Part shown: piece after piece, positions 49,883 through 59,830 of the stretch
Layout of the letters: every line of letters starts with the position of its first letter
Position numbering within the stretch: position 1 is the stretch's first letter
Assembly: GCA_016212105.1 (NCBI GenBank)
Contig: JACRHJ010000021.1
Coordinates: forward strand, 1 to 64,000
DNA from: Nitrospirota bacterium
GTDB lineage: Bacteria > Nitrospirota > JACRHJ01
Reading direction: 5' to 3'
DNA: 64,000 nucleotides
Translations under genes and position numbers: made by a program
Notes under the pieces: model-generated
Databases searched by the model: none
Seen by the model: the letters and a program-made list of their open reading frames with translations, nothing else
Told to the model about the DNA's origin: nothing

Positions 49883-51349
49883 TTGGACCTGTACAAGCTG
49901 ACGCTTCACGAACTGAGAGACCTCATCGCAAAGGGCGAGGTTAATGCCAAGGACGCGGCCTTCTCGTACACACGCCGCATAGGCAGGGTCGAAAGCGATA
50001 TACACGCCTTCACGACGCTGACCGCGAACGCGACCATTTCCATGGCGGAGGCCGCAGAAAAGGCGGTCCTTGACGGCAAGGTAGGCCCCCTGACCGGCGT
50101 CCCGTTCGCCATAAAGGACAACATGGCGACGAAGGGCATACGCACGACCTGCTCGTCGAAGATGCTCGAGAACTTCATACCGCCGTACGAGTCCACCGTG
50201 ACATCGCGCCTCACCGACGCGGGCTACGTCCTGCTCGGCAAGGCCAACATGGACGAGTTCGCGATGGGTTCGTCCACCGAGAACTCCGCCTTCTTCACGA
50301 CAAGGAACCCGTGGGACACGGAGCGCATACCCGGCGGCTCGTCGGGCGGCTCGGCCGCGGCGGTCGCGGCCGACATGTGCGCGGCGGCGCTCGGCTCGGA
50401 CACCGGCGGCTCGATACGCCAGCCCGCGGCCTGCTGCGGAGTCGTTGGACTCAAGCCCACTTACGGCCGCGTCTCGCGTTACGGACTCGTCGCCTTCGCG
50501 TCCTCGCTCGACCAGATTGGCCCCATCACGAAGGACGTCGAGGACTCGGCCATCGTCATGAACGTCATCGGCGGACACGACCCTTCGGATTCCACTTCCG
50601 CCGACGTCCCGCTCCCGGACTTCACTGCCCACCTCAAGGACGGCGTCAAGGGCCTCAAGGTCGGTATTCCAAAAGAATATCTCATCGCCGGGGGCATCGA
50701 CCAGGAGGTCTACCTCGCGGTCAAGGAGGCCATCGACGTCCTGAAGGGCATGGGCGCGGAGGTGAAGGACGTATCGCTCCCGCACACGGACTATGCCGTG
50801 GCGACGTACTACCTGCTCGCTACCTCCGAGGCGTCCTCGAACCTCGCCCGGTATGACGGGGTCAAGTACGGCTACCGCGCGCCGGAGTTCACAGACCTCC
50901 TCGACATGTACAAGAAGTCCCGCTCGCAGGGTTTCGGGCCGGAGGTCAAGCGGCGCATAATGCTTGGGACGTATGCGCTGTCGTCCGGCTATTACGACGC
51001 GTACTACAAGAAGGCCCAGCAGGTGCGTACTCTCATCAAGCGCGACTTCGACGAGGCCTTCAAGGATGTCGATATAATCGTCACGCCGACCGCGCCGACG
51101 GCCGCGTTCAAGATCGGCGAGAAGACGGACGACCCGCTCCAGATGTACCTGTCTGACATCTTCACCATCTCCGTGAACCTGGCGGGCATACCGGGCATCT
51201 CCATCCCGTGCGGGTTGACCCGCGAGAGGCTGCCCATCGGCCTCCAGATACTCGGCCGGCATTTCGACGAGGAGACGGTGCTCCGCGCCGCCTGGGCGTA
51301 TGAGAATGCGACGGACTGGCACAAGAAAAGGCCGACGCTGGCGGAGTAG
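49883..51349 (+). CDS. gatA: Asp/Glu-tRNA amidotransferase subunit A
   Basis: A 488-residue amidase from a TTG start with AGGAG seven bases upstream. The Ser-cisSer-Lys triad is complete: K78 in AIKDN, S153 in GGSSGGS and S177 in [10 protein letters not shown]. GatA releases ammonia from Gln for transfer to the tRNA-bound Glu or Asp activated by GatB. TTG start is supported by the well-placed ribosome site and conserved N-terminus [15 protein letters not shown]. Followed by a repeat-bearing insert rather than gatB. Confidence 0.96.
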   Translation: MDLYKLTLHELRDLIAKGEVNAKDAAFSYTRRIGRVESDIHAFTTLTANATISMAEAAEKAVLDGKVGPLTGVPFAIKDNMATKGIRTTCSSKMLENFIPPYESTVTSRLTDAGYVLLGKANMDEFAMGSSTENSAFFTTRNPWDTERIPGGSSGGSAAAVAADMCAAALGSDTGGSIRQPAACCGVVGLKPTYGRVSRYGLVAFASSLDQIGPITKDVEDSAIVMNVIGGHDPSDSTSADVPLPDFTAHLKDGVKGLKVGIPKEYLIAGGIDQEVYLAVKEAIDVLKGMGAEVKDVSLPHTDYAVATYYLLATSEASSNLARYDGVKYGYRAPEFTDLLDMYKKSRSQGFGPEVKRRIMLGTYALSSGYYDAYYKKAQQVRTLIKRDFDEAFKDVDIIVTPTAPTAAFKIGEKTDDPLQMYLSDIFTISVNLAGIPGISIPCGLTRERLPIGLQILGRHFDEETVLRAAWAYENATDWHKKRPTLAE

Positions 51350-51355
51350 GGTTTA

Positions 51356-51660
51356 GTTGTAGCTGCCCGATTCATCGGGGGGGGTTGTAGGGCGCGACGC
51401 CCCCGGCGCGCCGGGGTTTGATTGTCATTCCGAGCGAAGCCGAGGAATCTGCTGTAATAAATTGCCGTCATTCCCGCGAAGGCGGGAATCCAGGAATTTA
51501 CAGGGCCCGGCTTCCAGACGGGCCGTTCGGAGACCGGCCCCTACGAACCACAACTAAGGGCAAGAAAAAGGCAGTGGAAGAGACGCCCCCAGCCCCCCTG
51601 CCCCCCTCCCCCCAAAGGAGGGAGGGGGAAGAGAAGATAAGCGAAGAGAAGAGAAGAGAA
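51356..51660. repeat. Repeat block after gatA
   Basis: Several families adjoining: 'gtagggcgcgacgcccccggcgcgcc', 'cattccgagcgaagccgaggaatc', 'cattcccgcgaaggcgggaatcc', and 'ccccctgcccccctccccccaaaggagggaggggga', then purine-rich gaagagaagagaag runs. A frame here translates only repeats. Confidence 0.65.
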
Positions 51661-51685
51661 GAGACAATAGCAGTGCAGGGGGCGT

Positions 51686-52060
51686 ATGGAACAGATTATA
51701 AGAGCTGTTGCGCGAAAGCTAAGAAGCGAACAGACGCCATCCGAGGAATTGCTATGGGAGCGCCTGAGGTATAAGCAGATTGGCGGGTATAAGTTCAGGA
51801 GACAGAAGGCTATTGGTAGCTTTATAGCAGACTTCGTATGTATTGAGAAAAAGTTGATAATTGAACTCGATGGCGATGTACATCTTTCGCTCAAGGCCAG
51901 AGACGCCGAGCGCGATTTGTACCTAAAGGATTCAGGCTATGCTGTGCTCAGATTTCGGAACCATGAAGTCGAGCAGGATATGGAAAGGGTCATTCGTAGC
52001 ATCAGCGATAGCTTAAACACAACCGAGGCCATACCATCCCCCGCTATGGGCGATAAATGA
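51686..52060 (+). CDS. DUF559 endonuclease-like protein
   Basis: A 124-residue protein of the DUF559/very-short-patch-repair-like nuclease group: RSEQTPSEELLWERLRYKQIGGYKFRRQKAIGSFIADFVC followed by LIIELDGDVHLS, ERDLYLKDSGYAVLRFRNHEV. The PD-(D/E)xK-like core is D in FIADFVC and E in IIELDG. These proteins are frequent in bacteria near repeats, function unknown. It lies between gatA and gatB, in an insert together with the HEPN-like gene. Confidence 0.8.
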   Translation: MEQIIRAVARKLRSEQTPSEELLWERLRYKQIGGYKFRRQKAIGSFIADFVCIEKKLIIELDGDVHLSLKARDAERDLYLKDSGYAVLRFRNHEVEQDMERVIRSISDSLNTTEAIPSPAMGDK

Positions 52061-52069
52061 TTTTCTCCC

Positions 52070-52125
52070 CATCTTCCCCCTCCCTCCTTTGGGGGGAGGG
52101 GGGCAGGGGGGCTGGGGGCGTGGCT
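52070..52125. repeat. 'ccctccctcctttggggggaggggggc' repeat
   Basis: A pyrimidine/purine inverted unit, close to the one near 51600 on the other side of the DUF559 gene in inverse orientation, so the two repeats flank the nuclease gene. Confidence 0.65.
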
Positions 52126-52192
52126 TCCATATCCTTTGACTTTCGCATTTGTTGACGGGGAGAGTGGCTTCCACGTATTCCCTAAGGTGAAT

Positions 52193-52852
52193 ATGGATAG
52201 AAACGAACTCATAAGACGCATAGTTATGGCATTGGTTGCACGGGGAATCGAGGACTTGTATATTGCCTTGATGCTTCTCGATAATTTCCCAAGGCAGCGT
52301 TTTACCTTGATCCAGCAGAGTATCGAAAAGCTGTCAAAGGCTTATATCATCGGTTATAAACTGACGAACAATAACACAAGCGATAATAACTTAGAGCGCG
52401 AAGCTAACGAGATTGCAAAGAAGCTATGGCATGGCAAGTACATAGAAGAGATAGACAATCTATCGAATGGCCGAATAAAGAATTCGCTATCCTCAAGGAT
52501 AGTAGTCTTACCAACTACTGCCGATAGGAAGAATAGATTAACGGAATGGGCGTTGCTGAAGGATTTCGAAAATCTTTTCTCGGAGTCCCGGTATCCAGGC
52601 CCATCTCCTCATGGTAATCGTCCATCGTATAAGATAAATAATACTATGAGATGGGACATGTTTGGAAGTACTGACATTGAAAAAGTCTGCGAGTCTGTGT
52701 TCAAGATATTGTTTCAAATGATGAACGATGATATAGGCATACCTATACCAAAAGTAAAACCGAACGGACGAATGAGTGACTACGGTTGGAAAAAATTCAC
52801 CCGGCTTTATTTTGCAAAATATCAGCCTATTCCTGTTGGAGGAAAACCATAA
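52193..52852 (+). CDS. Hypothetical HEPN-like protein (AT-rich insert in gat group)
   Basis: A 219-residue AT-rich protein from the ATG at 52193 (AAGGTGA just upstream). The N-terminal 100 residues look HEPN/AbiV-like: YIALMLLDNFPRQRFTLIQQSIEKLSKAYIIGYKL, a helix pair found in HEPN proteins. The rest is unrecognised. Base composition contrasts with flanking gat genes, indicating transfer. Its last codons contain the GGAGG ribosome site of gatB, and its stop directly abuts the gatB ATG, so gatB may be translated by coupling. Confidence 0.6.
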   Translation: MDRNELIRRIVMALVARGIEDLYIALMLLDNFPRQRFTLIQQSIEKLSKAYIIGYKLTNNNTSDNNLEREANEIAKKLWHGKYIEEIDNLSNGRIKNSLSSRIVVLPTTADRKNRLTEWALLKDFENLFSESRYPGPSPHGNRPSYKINNTMRWDMFGSTDIEKVCESVFKILFQMMNDDIGIPIPKVKPNGRMSDYGWKKFTRLYFAKYQPIPVGGKP

Positions 52853-54277
52853 ATGAAATTCGAAACCGTAATCGGCCTTGAGGTGCACGCGCAGCTCAAG
52901 ACGAAGTCAAAGATATTCTGCGGCTGCAGCACGCAGTTCGGCTCCGCGCCTAACTCCCAGACCTGCCAGGTATGCATCGGCATGCCGGGCGTCCTCCCGG
53001 TCCTGAACAGGACAGCCATCGAGTACATCGTCAAGACCGGGCTCGCGATGAACTGCCGCATCTCGCCGTACTCGCGCTTCGCCCGGAAGAATTACTTCTA
53101 CCCGGACCTGCCCAAGGGCTACCAGATATCCCAGTACGAACTGCCCGTATGCGAGGGCGGGCACGTCGAGTTCATGGTGGACGGCCAGTTGAAGAAGGTC
53201 GGGCTGACACGCATACACCTGGAAGAGGACGCAGGCAAGAACCTCCACGAGGGCATAAAGGACGCATCGCACGTGGACCTGAACCGTACCGGCGTGCCGC
53301 TGATGGAGATAGTCTCGGAGCCGGACATCCGCACGCCGGAAGAGGCCGCCGAGTACATGCGGAAGCTCCGGACGATACTCCGGTACATCGACGTATGCGA
53401 CGGGAACATGGAGGAAGGCTCGCTCCGCTGCGACGCGAACGTCTCCATACGCCCTGTCGGCCAGAAGGAGTTCGGCACGCGCGCGGAACTCAAGAACATG
53501 AACTCGTTCAAGAACGTCGCAAAGGCGATCGAGTACGAGATACGCCGCCAGACCCAGCTCATAGAGGACGGCGGACGTGTCATACAGGAGACGCGGCTCT
53601 GGGACGCGAACCAGGGCATAACAATTTCGATGCGCGGCAAGGAAGAGGCCCACGACTACCGCTACTTCCCGGACCCGGACCTGGTGCCGATAGAGGTCAG
53701 CAGTTCGTGGCTCGAAGAGATACGCGGCACGCTGCCGGAACTGCCGGACGCGAAGAAGGACAGGTTCGTCTCCCAGTACGGCATCCCCGAGTACGACGCG
53801 ATGGTGCTTACGGAATCGCGTCAGATGGCGGACTACTACGAGAGGACTGCGGCGCTGTCCCAGCCCAAGCTCGCGTCCAACTGGATAATGGGCGACGTCA
53901 TGAGGGAACTCAAGAACGACGGCGCGGAGATAGAGGACTGCCCGCTCACGCCCGAGAACCTCTCCGGGATGCTGAAGCTCATCGAGGACAACACGATTTC
54001 CGGCAAGATAGCCAAGACCGTGTTCGAGGAGATATACCGCTCCGGCAAGACGGCGGAGGACGTGGTCAGGGAAAAAGGCCTCGTGCAGATTACGGACGAC
54101 GGAGCTATAATTAAGGTAATAGAGGAGGTCATGGCCGCGAACCCGGACAAGGTAGCGGACTACCGTTCCGGCAAGGACAAGCTGTTCGGTTTCTTCGTGG
54201 GCCAGGTGATGAAGGCCTCCGGCGGGAAGGCAAACCCGGCGAAGGTCAACGACCTCCTGAGGGAGAAGCTGTCATGA
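52853..54277 (+). CDS. gatB: Asp/Glu-tRNA amidotransferase subunit B
   Basis: A 474-residue GatB: the start [24 protein letters not shown], the zinc-site Cys and the [18 protein letters not shown] motif are diagnostic, and [19 protein letters not shown]-like [18 protein letters not shown] follows; the C-terminal YqeY-like tail ends [15 protein letters not shown]. GatB phosphorylates the tRNA-bound acid. Full gat complex is present, split by an insert. ATG overlaps downstream lipoprotein by 4 bases. Confidence 0.96.
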   Translation: MKFETVIGLEVHAQLKTKSKIFCGCSTQFGSAPNSQTCQVCIGMPGVLPVLNRTAIEYIVKTGLAMNCRISPYSRFARKNYFYPDLPKGYQISQYELPVCEGGHVEFMVDGQLKKVGLTRIHLEEDAGKNLHEGIKDASHVDLNRTGVPLMEIVSEPDIRTPEEAAEYMRKLRTILRYIDVCDGNMEEGSLRCDANVSIRPVGQKEFGTRAELKNMNSFKNVAKAIEYEIRRQTQLIEDGGRVIQETRLWDANQGITISMRGKEEAHDYRYFPDPDLVPIEVSSSWLEEIRGTLPELPDAKKDRFVSQYGIPEYDAMVLTESRQMADYYERTAALSQPKLASNWIMGDVMRELKNDGAEIEDCPLTPENLSGMLKLIEDNTISGKIAKTVFEEIYRSGKTAEDVVREKGLVQITDDGAIIKVIEEVMAANPDKVADYRSGKDKLFGFFVGQVMKASGGKANPAKVNDLLREKLS

Positions 54278-54750
54278 AAAAGCTGTATGCGTCGGTCGCG
54301 CTGTTGCTGCTCGCGGCGCTGCTCGCGTCCTGCGGCAACACGAAGACGACCTTTATCGAGATATACCACGCGAAGGACTACCAGTGGCACAAGAACACGC
54401 TCGGCATCAAACTCCACTGGGACTACCTGCACCCGGACGACGGCACGATAGTCGCGGACGGCTACGTGGAGCCATTCAACCCGTCGAACGGCGTGCACAC
54501 GGTCAGGCTTGAACTGGTCGGCCTGGACAAGGACGGCAACGTCGTCAACACAGCGTCCGGCATGCCCAGGGACAACTACATCTACCACCCGCTCGACGAG
54601 TCTCCGTTCACCATATCCATGAAGCTGAACGGCAGCGAGAAGCGCTTCACGATACGCGGGACTTACTATTACTACAACGCGGGCGAGATACCGGACTACT
54701 CGACTTCCGACATCGAGTACATACCGATAGACGACACGGAGTCGCGCTGA
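54274..54750 (+). CDS. Predicted lipoprotein
   Basis: A 158-residue protein with a signal peptide and lipobox [20 protein letters not shown] (Cys at 20), then a soluble beta-rich domain with Tyr/Trp-rich strands ([32 protein letters not shown]). Probably anchored to the periplasmic face of a membrane. No known family recognised. Overlaps gatB by ATGA, so it is likely co-translated with gatB. Confidence 0.8.
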   Translation: MKKLYASVALLLLAALLASCGNTKTTFIEIYHAKDYQWHKNTLGIKLHWDYLHPDDGTIVADGYVEPFNPSNGVHTVRLELVGLDKDGNVVNTASGMPRDNYIYHPLDESPFTISMKLNGSEKRFTIRGTYYYYNAGEIPDYSTSDIEYIPIDDTESR

Positions 54751-54756
54751 GGGCGA

Positions 54757-54893
54757 TTTGTCTTTGCGAGCGAAGCGAAGCAACCTCCTCTTTATTGCAT
54801 TTATTAGACGAGGAGATTGCCGCGTCGCCCCGCTTGACCCGGACTATTGAGCGGGGCGAGGCGCGGGACTCCTCGCAATGACATGGGCTATAT
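54757..54893. repeat. Extended 'gattgccgcgtcgcccc' palindromic repeat
   Basis: A 130-base unit with near-mirror ends, 'tgtctttgcgagcgaagcgaagc' and 'cgcgggactcctcgcaatgaca', and internal 'cgccccgct...agcggggcg' arms. It resembles the shorter units near 37080-37120 and 46146-46230. Confidence 0.7.
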
Positions 54894-54920
54894 TTATATG
54901 ACACTGTCAGGGACTTCCAA

Positions 54921-55424
54921 ATGGCGAACATAAAAGAAACTGAGACACACTACACCTTCCGCTCGAACATCGGCAACATAGGCGATTCGTTCTTCTACCT
55001 GCCGCACTGGTACAAGGAGAACCACGTCCTGATAACATACGTGCAGGGCAAGGCCCCGGCGGAGCATGCCGACTGGCTCGCCTACCTCGGCAAGCGCGGC
55101 ATCAGCCACGAGATAATCGGGAGCTACGTACTCGTCATGCCGGAGTCCGTCGAGCAGATGTTTGTGGACGAGAACACGTTCCGGGGGCTCTCCGAGATGT
55201 ACGTATCCCGGAAGAGGCCGACGGCGGAGACAGTGCCCGCGAAGGTGTACCCTGCGGACGGCTGCGACTTCAACACGGCGGTGCCAGACGGCTTCATGGA
55301 CGGACTGACCGCGCTCGACGCCCTGGTCTACATGTCGGAATGCGGCGACGGCGTGAACATCGCGCACAAGCACAAGGAAGAGATCATATACTTCGTCAAA
55401 GAGATGAGCGTCGAAGAACTATAA
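54921..55424 (+). CDS. Hypothetical protein, 167 aa
   Basis: A soluble 167-residue protein starting MANIKETETHYTFRSNIGNIGDSFFYLPHWYKENHVLITYVQG. Codon use is like the host genes. No domain recognised, no signal and no membrane helix. It is separated by 12 bases from the pepA gene and may be co-expressed. A second half with HADWLAYLGKRGISHEIIG and KHKEEIIYFVKEM looks globular. Confidence 0.65.
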   Translation: MANIKETETHYTFRSNIGNIGDSFFYLPHWYKENHVLITYVQGKAPAEHADWLAYLGKRGISHEIIGSYVLVMPESVEQMFVDENTFRGLSEMYVSRKRPTAETVPAKVYPADGCDFNTAVPDGFMDGLTALDALVYMSECGDGVNIAHKHKEEIIYFVKEMSVEEL

Positions 55425-55436
55425 AGCGAGGACAAC

Positions 55437-56933
55437 ATGGACCTGAAAGTCAAAGCGGGAGACATACTGAAGGACAAGTCGGACGCTGCGGTACTGACGG
55501 CGTTCGAGGGCGAGGCCATGTCTGGCATCCTGAAGGACGCGGACAAGGCGCTGGGCGGCGTCATATCCGACGGGGTAAAGTCCGGCGAGTTCACCGGCAA
55601 ACCCGGCGAGATGCTGCTCCTGCACACCGCGAAGGAGCTGAAGGGCGGCCCGGCCCGGCTGCTCGTCGTCGGACTCGGCAAGAAGGACAAGCTCAAGGCT
55701 GACTCGCTGATGCGCGCATCCGGCACAGCCGCGAGGAAGCTCCGGAAGCTCGGCTGCAAGGAGGTCGTCTTCTCCGTGGACGAGTCCGCGGGGCTCACCA
55801 TAACCAGGTCCGCAATGCACTGGGCCCAGGGCGCGCTCCTCGGCCTGTACACATACGACACCTTCAAGGCCGTAGACAAGGACAAGAAGGAGATCAAGAA
55901 GCTCACGCTCATGGTCGCTGACAGGAGCGCCCTCAAGGGCGCGGAAGAAGGCGCGAAGACCGGCCGTCTCATATCCGAGTCCGTCTGCTACGCGCGCGAC
56001 ATGATAAACGCGCCGGCCAACGAGATGACGCCGACCATCATGGCCGAGCGCGCGAAGCGTGCCGCGAAGGACGTCGGCCTCAGGTACAAATCGCTTGAGG
56101 CGTCCGACTGCAGGAAGCTCGGCATGGGCTCGTTCCTTGCCGTCGCGGCGGGCTCCGTCCAGCCGCCCAAGCTCATCACTCTCGAATACTCCGGCGGCAA
56201 GCGGGGCGAGAAGCCGGTCGTCCTGGTCGGCAAGGCGATAACGTTCGACTCGGGCGGCATATCCATAAAGCCCGTCTCCGGCATGGAGAAGATGAAGTAC
56301 GACATGTCCGGCGGCGCGGCCGTAATCGGCGTCATGCGCGCGGCGGCGGCGTTGAAGCTCCCGGTCAACCTCGTCGGCCTCGTCCCGGCGTCGGAGAACC
56401 TGCCCTCCGGGAGCGCATACAAGCCGGGCGACGTCGTCCGCGCGATGAACGGGAAGACCATAGAGATAATCTCGACCGACGCGGAAGGCCGGATGGTCCT
56501 CGCGGACGCGCTCTGCTACTCGGAGCGGTACAAGCCGAGGGCGATAATCGACATAGCGACCTTGACCGGCGGATGCGTCGTCGCGCTCGGCGACCAGGCG
56601 ATAGGGCTCATGGGCAACGACTCCGCGCTCAACTCCGCGATACTCGACGCGGGCAGCAAGACCTTCGAGCGGGCCTGGGAGCTTCCGATGTGGGACGAAT
56701 TCCTGGAGCCGATGAAGGGCGACGTGTCCGACCTGCGTAACGCGGCGGGCCGCGAGGCCCAGACCATCACGGCCGGAAAGTTCCTGGAGGAGTTCGTACC
56801 GAAGGGCGTAGCCTGGGCGCATCTCGACATCGCGGGCGTCGCCTGGGAGGAGAAGGGCATGGCCTACATCCCCAAGGGCGCGCGCGGCACGGGCGTGAGG
56901 CTCCTGCTGGAGTACCTGATGGCGGGTGCGTAG
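55437..56933 (+). CDS. pepA: Leucyl aminopeptidase (M17, PepA family)
   Basis: A 498-residue M17 metallopeptidase. The C-terminal catalytic half has VGKAITFDSGGISIKP (metal Lys and Asp), DMSGGAAVIG, and STDAEGRMVLADAL with D348, E350 and R352. It hydrolyses N-terminal residues from peptides with two metal ions and forms hexamers. The N-terminal half is a macro-like domain. The NTDAEGR motif begins with Ser here, a minor variant. AGCGAGGA precedes the ATG. Confidence 0.95.
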   Translation: MDLKVKAGDILKDKSDAAVLTAFEGEAMSGILKDADKALGGVISDGVKSGEFTGKPGEMLLLHTAKELKGGPARLLVVGLGKKDKLKADSLMRASGTAARKLRKLGCKEVVFSVDESAGLTITRSAMHWAQGALLGLYTYDTFKAVDKDKKEIKKLTLMVADRSALKGAEEGAKTGRLISESVCYARDMINAPANEMTPTIMAERAKRAAKDVGLRYKSLEASDCRKLGMGSFLAVAAGSVQPPKLITLEYSGGKRGEKPVVLVGKAITFDSGGISIKPVSGMEKMKYDMSGGAAVIGVMRAAAALKLPVNLVGLVPASENLPSGSAYKPGDVVRAMNGKTIEIISTDAEGRMVLADALCYSERYKPRAIIDIATLTGGCVVALGDQAIGLMGNDSALNSAILDAGSKTFERAWELPMWDEFLEPMKGDVSDLRNAAGREAQTITAGKFLEEFVPKGVAWAHLDIAGVAWEEKGMAYIPKGARGTGVRLLLEYLMAGA

Positions 56934-56937
56934 AACG

Positions 56938-57090
56938 CGACACGACTACAAGAAGGGCGGGCACAGGGACCCGCCCCTACATAAATACAAGGGGCCGACC
57001 ATCGTGTCGGCCCTTTTCTTTCGGCGCGCCGGGGGCGTCGCGCCCTACAAAATCGCCCGATAAATCGGGCAGCTACAACCACATTGCTCG
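56938..57090. repeat. Repeat block after pepA, with a terminator-like hairpin
   Basis: Holds 'gggcgggcacagggacccgcccc', then at 56991-57021 a hairpin gggccgac/gtcggccc plus a T tract which can terminate pepA, and a 'gcgccgggggcgtcgcgcc' tract. Confidence 0.75.
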
Positions 57091-57139
57091 CCCCCCTCAT
57101 AACCCTGGGTTCAGCCCTCCGGATAACCGAAAAATAGCC

Positions 57140-57168
57140 TTGACATCACAATATGTAGTGTGTAGAAT
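57140..57168 (+). promoter_or_regulatory. Sigma70-type promoter of nrdJ
   Basis: TTGACA (57140-57145), a 17-bp spacer and TAGAAT (57163-57168). A leader of about 155 bases follows before the nrdJ start; no recognisable B12 riboswitch motif was seen in it. Confidence 0.8.
57146..57161 (+). promoter_or_regulatory. NrdR-box-like operator overlapping the nrdJ promoter
   Basis: A 16-bp site tcacaatatgtagtgt, matching the ACACwAtATaTwGTGT-type NrdR consensus at nearly all positions, lies exactly in the spacer between the -35 and -10 boxes. NrdR is the dATP/ATP-sensing repressor of ribonucleotide reductase genes. Only one box is seen; pairs are more common. Confidence 0.75.
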
Positions 57169-57331
57169 ATTCGAGGCTACAAGATGAAGAATGTTTTAAT
57201 CCCTTGATTTATCCAAACGAGTAATCCGCGATACCCCGGAATCCATGCCCCGCCGGCGGCGGGACGCAAGTTGGCGCAGGTCACAATAATCAAGCAATAT
57301 CATACAATCGGAAGTCATATCGGAGGCAATC

Positions 57332-59830
57332 ATGGACGCATTTGATGAGCTTGGCGCGGGCGGCGTCATGGACGGAAGCTTGACCGGCAGGGGCCAGAAC
57401 GACCTGTTCAGCGCGGGCGCGGCAACGCCCGAGGGTACCCGCGTGAAGAGGCCGGTCGCCACATCCAACCCCAAGCTCGCCTCGGACACGAAGACGGCCG
57501 CGGGCATGCCCGAGGCCACCAGGGAGAGCATGCCCGGGAACCTCATAGAGAAGCACCTCGCACCGAGAAAGGAGCCGGCATTGACGCCGAACGCCATAAA
57601 GGTACTGGAGCGCAGGTACCTGAAGAAGGACGACAAGGGCAAGACCATCGAGCGCCCGTCCGACATGTTCGCGCGGGTCGCGCACAACATCGCCCTCGCA
57701 GAGAAGAACTACGGCGCGACCGACGCCGATATGGACAGGGCCGCGTCCGATTTCTTCGAGATGATGACCAGCCTCGACTTCCTGCCGAACTCGCCGACAC
57801 TGATGAACGCGGGCCGGGAGCTTCAGCAGCTCTCCGCGTGCTTCGTCCTGCCCATAGACGACACCATGGACAGCATATTCTCGACCATAAAGAACACAGC
57901 TCTCATCCACCAGTCCGGCGGCGGCACCGGCTTCTCGTTCTCACGGCTTCGCCCTGCCAACGACAAGGTGGCTTCCACGGGCGGCGTCGCATCCGGCCCG
58001 GTATCGTTCATGCGCGTCTTCAACGCGGCGACCGAGGCGGTCAAGCAGGGCGGCACCCGCAGGGGCGCGAACATGGGTATCCTGCGCGTAGACCACCCGG
58101 ACATCCTCGCGTTCATCAACTGCAAGGACGGCAGCAACGAGTACAACAACTTCAACATCTCCGTCGGCATCACCGAGGCCTTCATGAAGGCGGTCGAGGA
58201 CGGCACGGACTACAACCTGCTGAACCCGAGGACGAAGGAGGTCGTCAGCACCCTCCCGGCCAAGGACGTGTACGAGCGCATCGTCCAGCTCGCGTGGCGC
58301 ACCGGCGACCCGGGCATCGTCTTCATGGACAGGATAAACCGCGACAACCCGACGCCGCACATCGGCGAGATAGAGTCCACCAACCCCTGCGGCGAGCAGC
58401 CGCTGCTGCCTTACGAGTCGTGCAACCTGGGCTCGATAAACCTGTCCAACATGGTGGACGCGGGCGTCATCAACTGGGACAAGCTCGCGGACACGGCGAA
58501 AAAGGCGGTCCGGTTCCTCGACAACGTCATAGACATGAACAACTACCCGCTCGAAGCGATAGGCAGCATGTCCCGCGCCAACAGGAAGATAGGCCTCGGC
58601 ATCATGGGCTTCGCGGACATGCTTATCATGATGGGCATACCGTACGACTCGGACGAGGCGGTCTCGGTCGGGCGCGAGATAATGCGGTTCATCGACGAGA
58701 AGGCCAAGGACGCCTCCGAGTCCCTCGCGGAAGTGCGCGGCACGTTCCCGAACTTCCCCGGCAGCATCTACGACAAGGAGGGCGGAAGGAAGCTCCGCAA
58801 CGCGACCGTAACGACGATCGCGCCGACCGGCACGCTTTCCATAATCGCGGGCTGCTCGTCGGGCATAGAGCCGCTGTTCGCGGTCTCCTACGTCCGGACC
58901 GTCATGGACAAGGACGAACTGGTAGAGGTGAACCCGTACTTCGAGGCAGAGGCGAGGAAGCGCGGCTTCTACACCCCCGCGCTTATGAAGGAGATAGCAC
59001 ACCACGGGACGCTTGCGGACATAGACGCGGTGCCGGAGGACCTGAAGCGGCTATACGTCACAGCGCACGACATCAGCCCCCGTTCGCACGTCAAGATGCA
59101 GGCGGCCTTCCAGGAGTTCACCGACAACGCGGTCTCGAAGACGGTCAACTTCGGACACGACGCGACCCCGGCCGACATCGACGAGGTCTACATGCTCTCG
59201 TACAAGCTCGGCTGCAAGGGCGTGACGATATACCGTGACGGCTCCAAGGACGAGCAGGTGCTCTCCACCGGCAAGACCAAGGAGGCGACAGGAGGCACGC
59301 CCCAGCCGCAGCCGTTACCGCTGACCATGCCCGAGCCTCTGACGCACGGGAAGATCATACCGCGCCCGCGCCCGGAGACGACCCGCGGCTTCACGCGCCA
59401 GATAAACACCGGCTGCGGCAGGCTGTACATCACCATAAACGAGGACGAGAAGGGGCTGTGCGAGCTGTTCGCCTCGATGGGCAAGTCCGGCGGCTGCGCG
59501 ACCTCCCAGACCGAGGCGACAGGCCGCCTCGTGTCGCTTGCGCTCCGCTCCGGGGTGGACCCGGCCTCCATCATAGACCAGCTAAAGGGCATACGCTGCC
59601 CGTCCCCGACCTGGACGAAGGGCACCGCGATATACTCCTGCGCCGACGCCATCGCGTCCGCCCTCGAGGACTACATACAGAAGGACAGGCCCGGCACAAA
59701 GGGCGCGAAGGAGTACGGCAAGGAGAACCATCTCAACGTCTGCCCGGAGTGCCCGGAGTGCGGCTCGATGGTCTCGTTCGCCGAGGGCTGCGTCGTCTGC
59801 CATTCGTGCGGATTTTCGAAGTGCGGGTAG
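57332..59830 (+). CDS. nrdJ: Adenosylcobalamin-dependent ribonucleoside-diphosphate reductase (class II)
   Basis: An 832-residue class II reductase. GGTGFSFSRLRP, NPCGEQPLLPYESCNLGSINL (active-site Cys region) and an ATP-cone-free N-terminus are visible, then a TSCPD-like domain (GCGRLYITINEDEKGLCELF ... GGCATSQTE) and a C-terminal zinc/thiol tail with CPECPECGSMV and CVVCHSCGFSKCG that re-reduces the active site. It makes deoxyribonucleotides with B12. GGAGG is well placed. Promoter with NrdR-like box upstream. Confidence 0.95.
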   Translation: MDAFDELGAGGVMDGSLTGRGQNDLFSAGAATPEGTRVKRPVATSNPKLASDTKTAAGMPEATRESMPGNLIEKHLAPRKEPALTPNAIKVLERRYLKKDDKGKTIERPSDMFARVAHNIALAEKNYGATDADMDRAASDFFEMMTSLDFLPNSPTLMNAGRELQQLSACFVLPIDDTMDSIFSTIKNTALIHQSGGGTGFSFSRLRPANDKVASTGGVASGPVSFMRVFNAATEAVKQGGTRRGANMGILRVDHPDILAFINCKDGSNEYNNFNISVGITEAFMKAVEDGTDYNLLNPRTKEVVSTLPAKDVYERIVQLAWRTGDPGIVFMDRINRDNPTPHIGEIESTNPCGEQPLLPYESCNLGSINLSNMVDAGVINWDKLADTAKKAVRFLDNVIDMNNYPLEAIGSMSRANRKIGLGIMGFADMLIMMGIPYDSDEAVSVGREIMRFIDEKAKDASESLAEVRGTFPNFPGSIYDKEGGRKLRNATVTTIAPTGTLSIIAGCSSGIEPLFAVSYVRTVMDKDELVEVNPYFEAEARKRGFYTPALMKEIAHHGTLADIDAVPEDLKRLYVTAHDISPRSHVKMQAAFQEFTDNAVSKTVNFGHDATPADIDEVYMLSYKLGCKGVTIYRDGSKDEQVLSTGKTKEATGGTPQPQPLPLTMPEPLTHGKIIPRPRPETTRGFTRQINTGCGRLYITINEDEKGLCELFASMGKSGGCATSQTEATGRLVSLALRSGVDPASIIDQLKGIRCPSPTWTKGTAIYSCADAIASALEDYIQKDRPGTKGAKEYGKENHLNVCPECPECGSMVSFAEGCVVCHSCGFSKCG

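Noticed and set aside
51418-51774. 118-codon frame after gatA
   Set aside because: Its first half is translated repeat sequence, and it overlaps the start of the DUF559 gene.
57169-57331. Cobalamin riboswitch upstream of nrdJ
   Set aside because: Some GC-rich pairing is visible but none of the conserved B12-box sequence was found.
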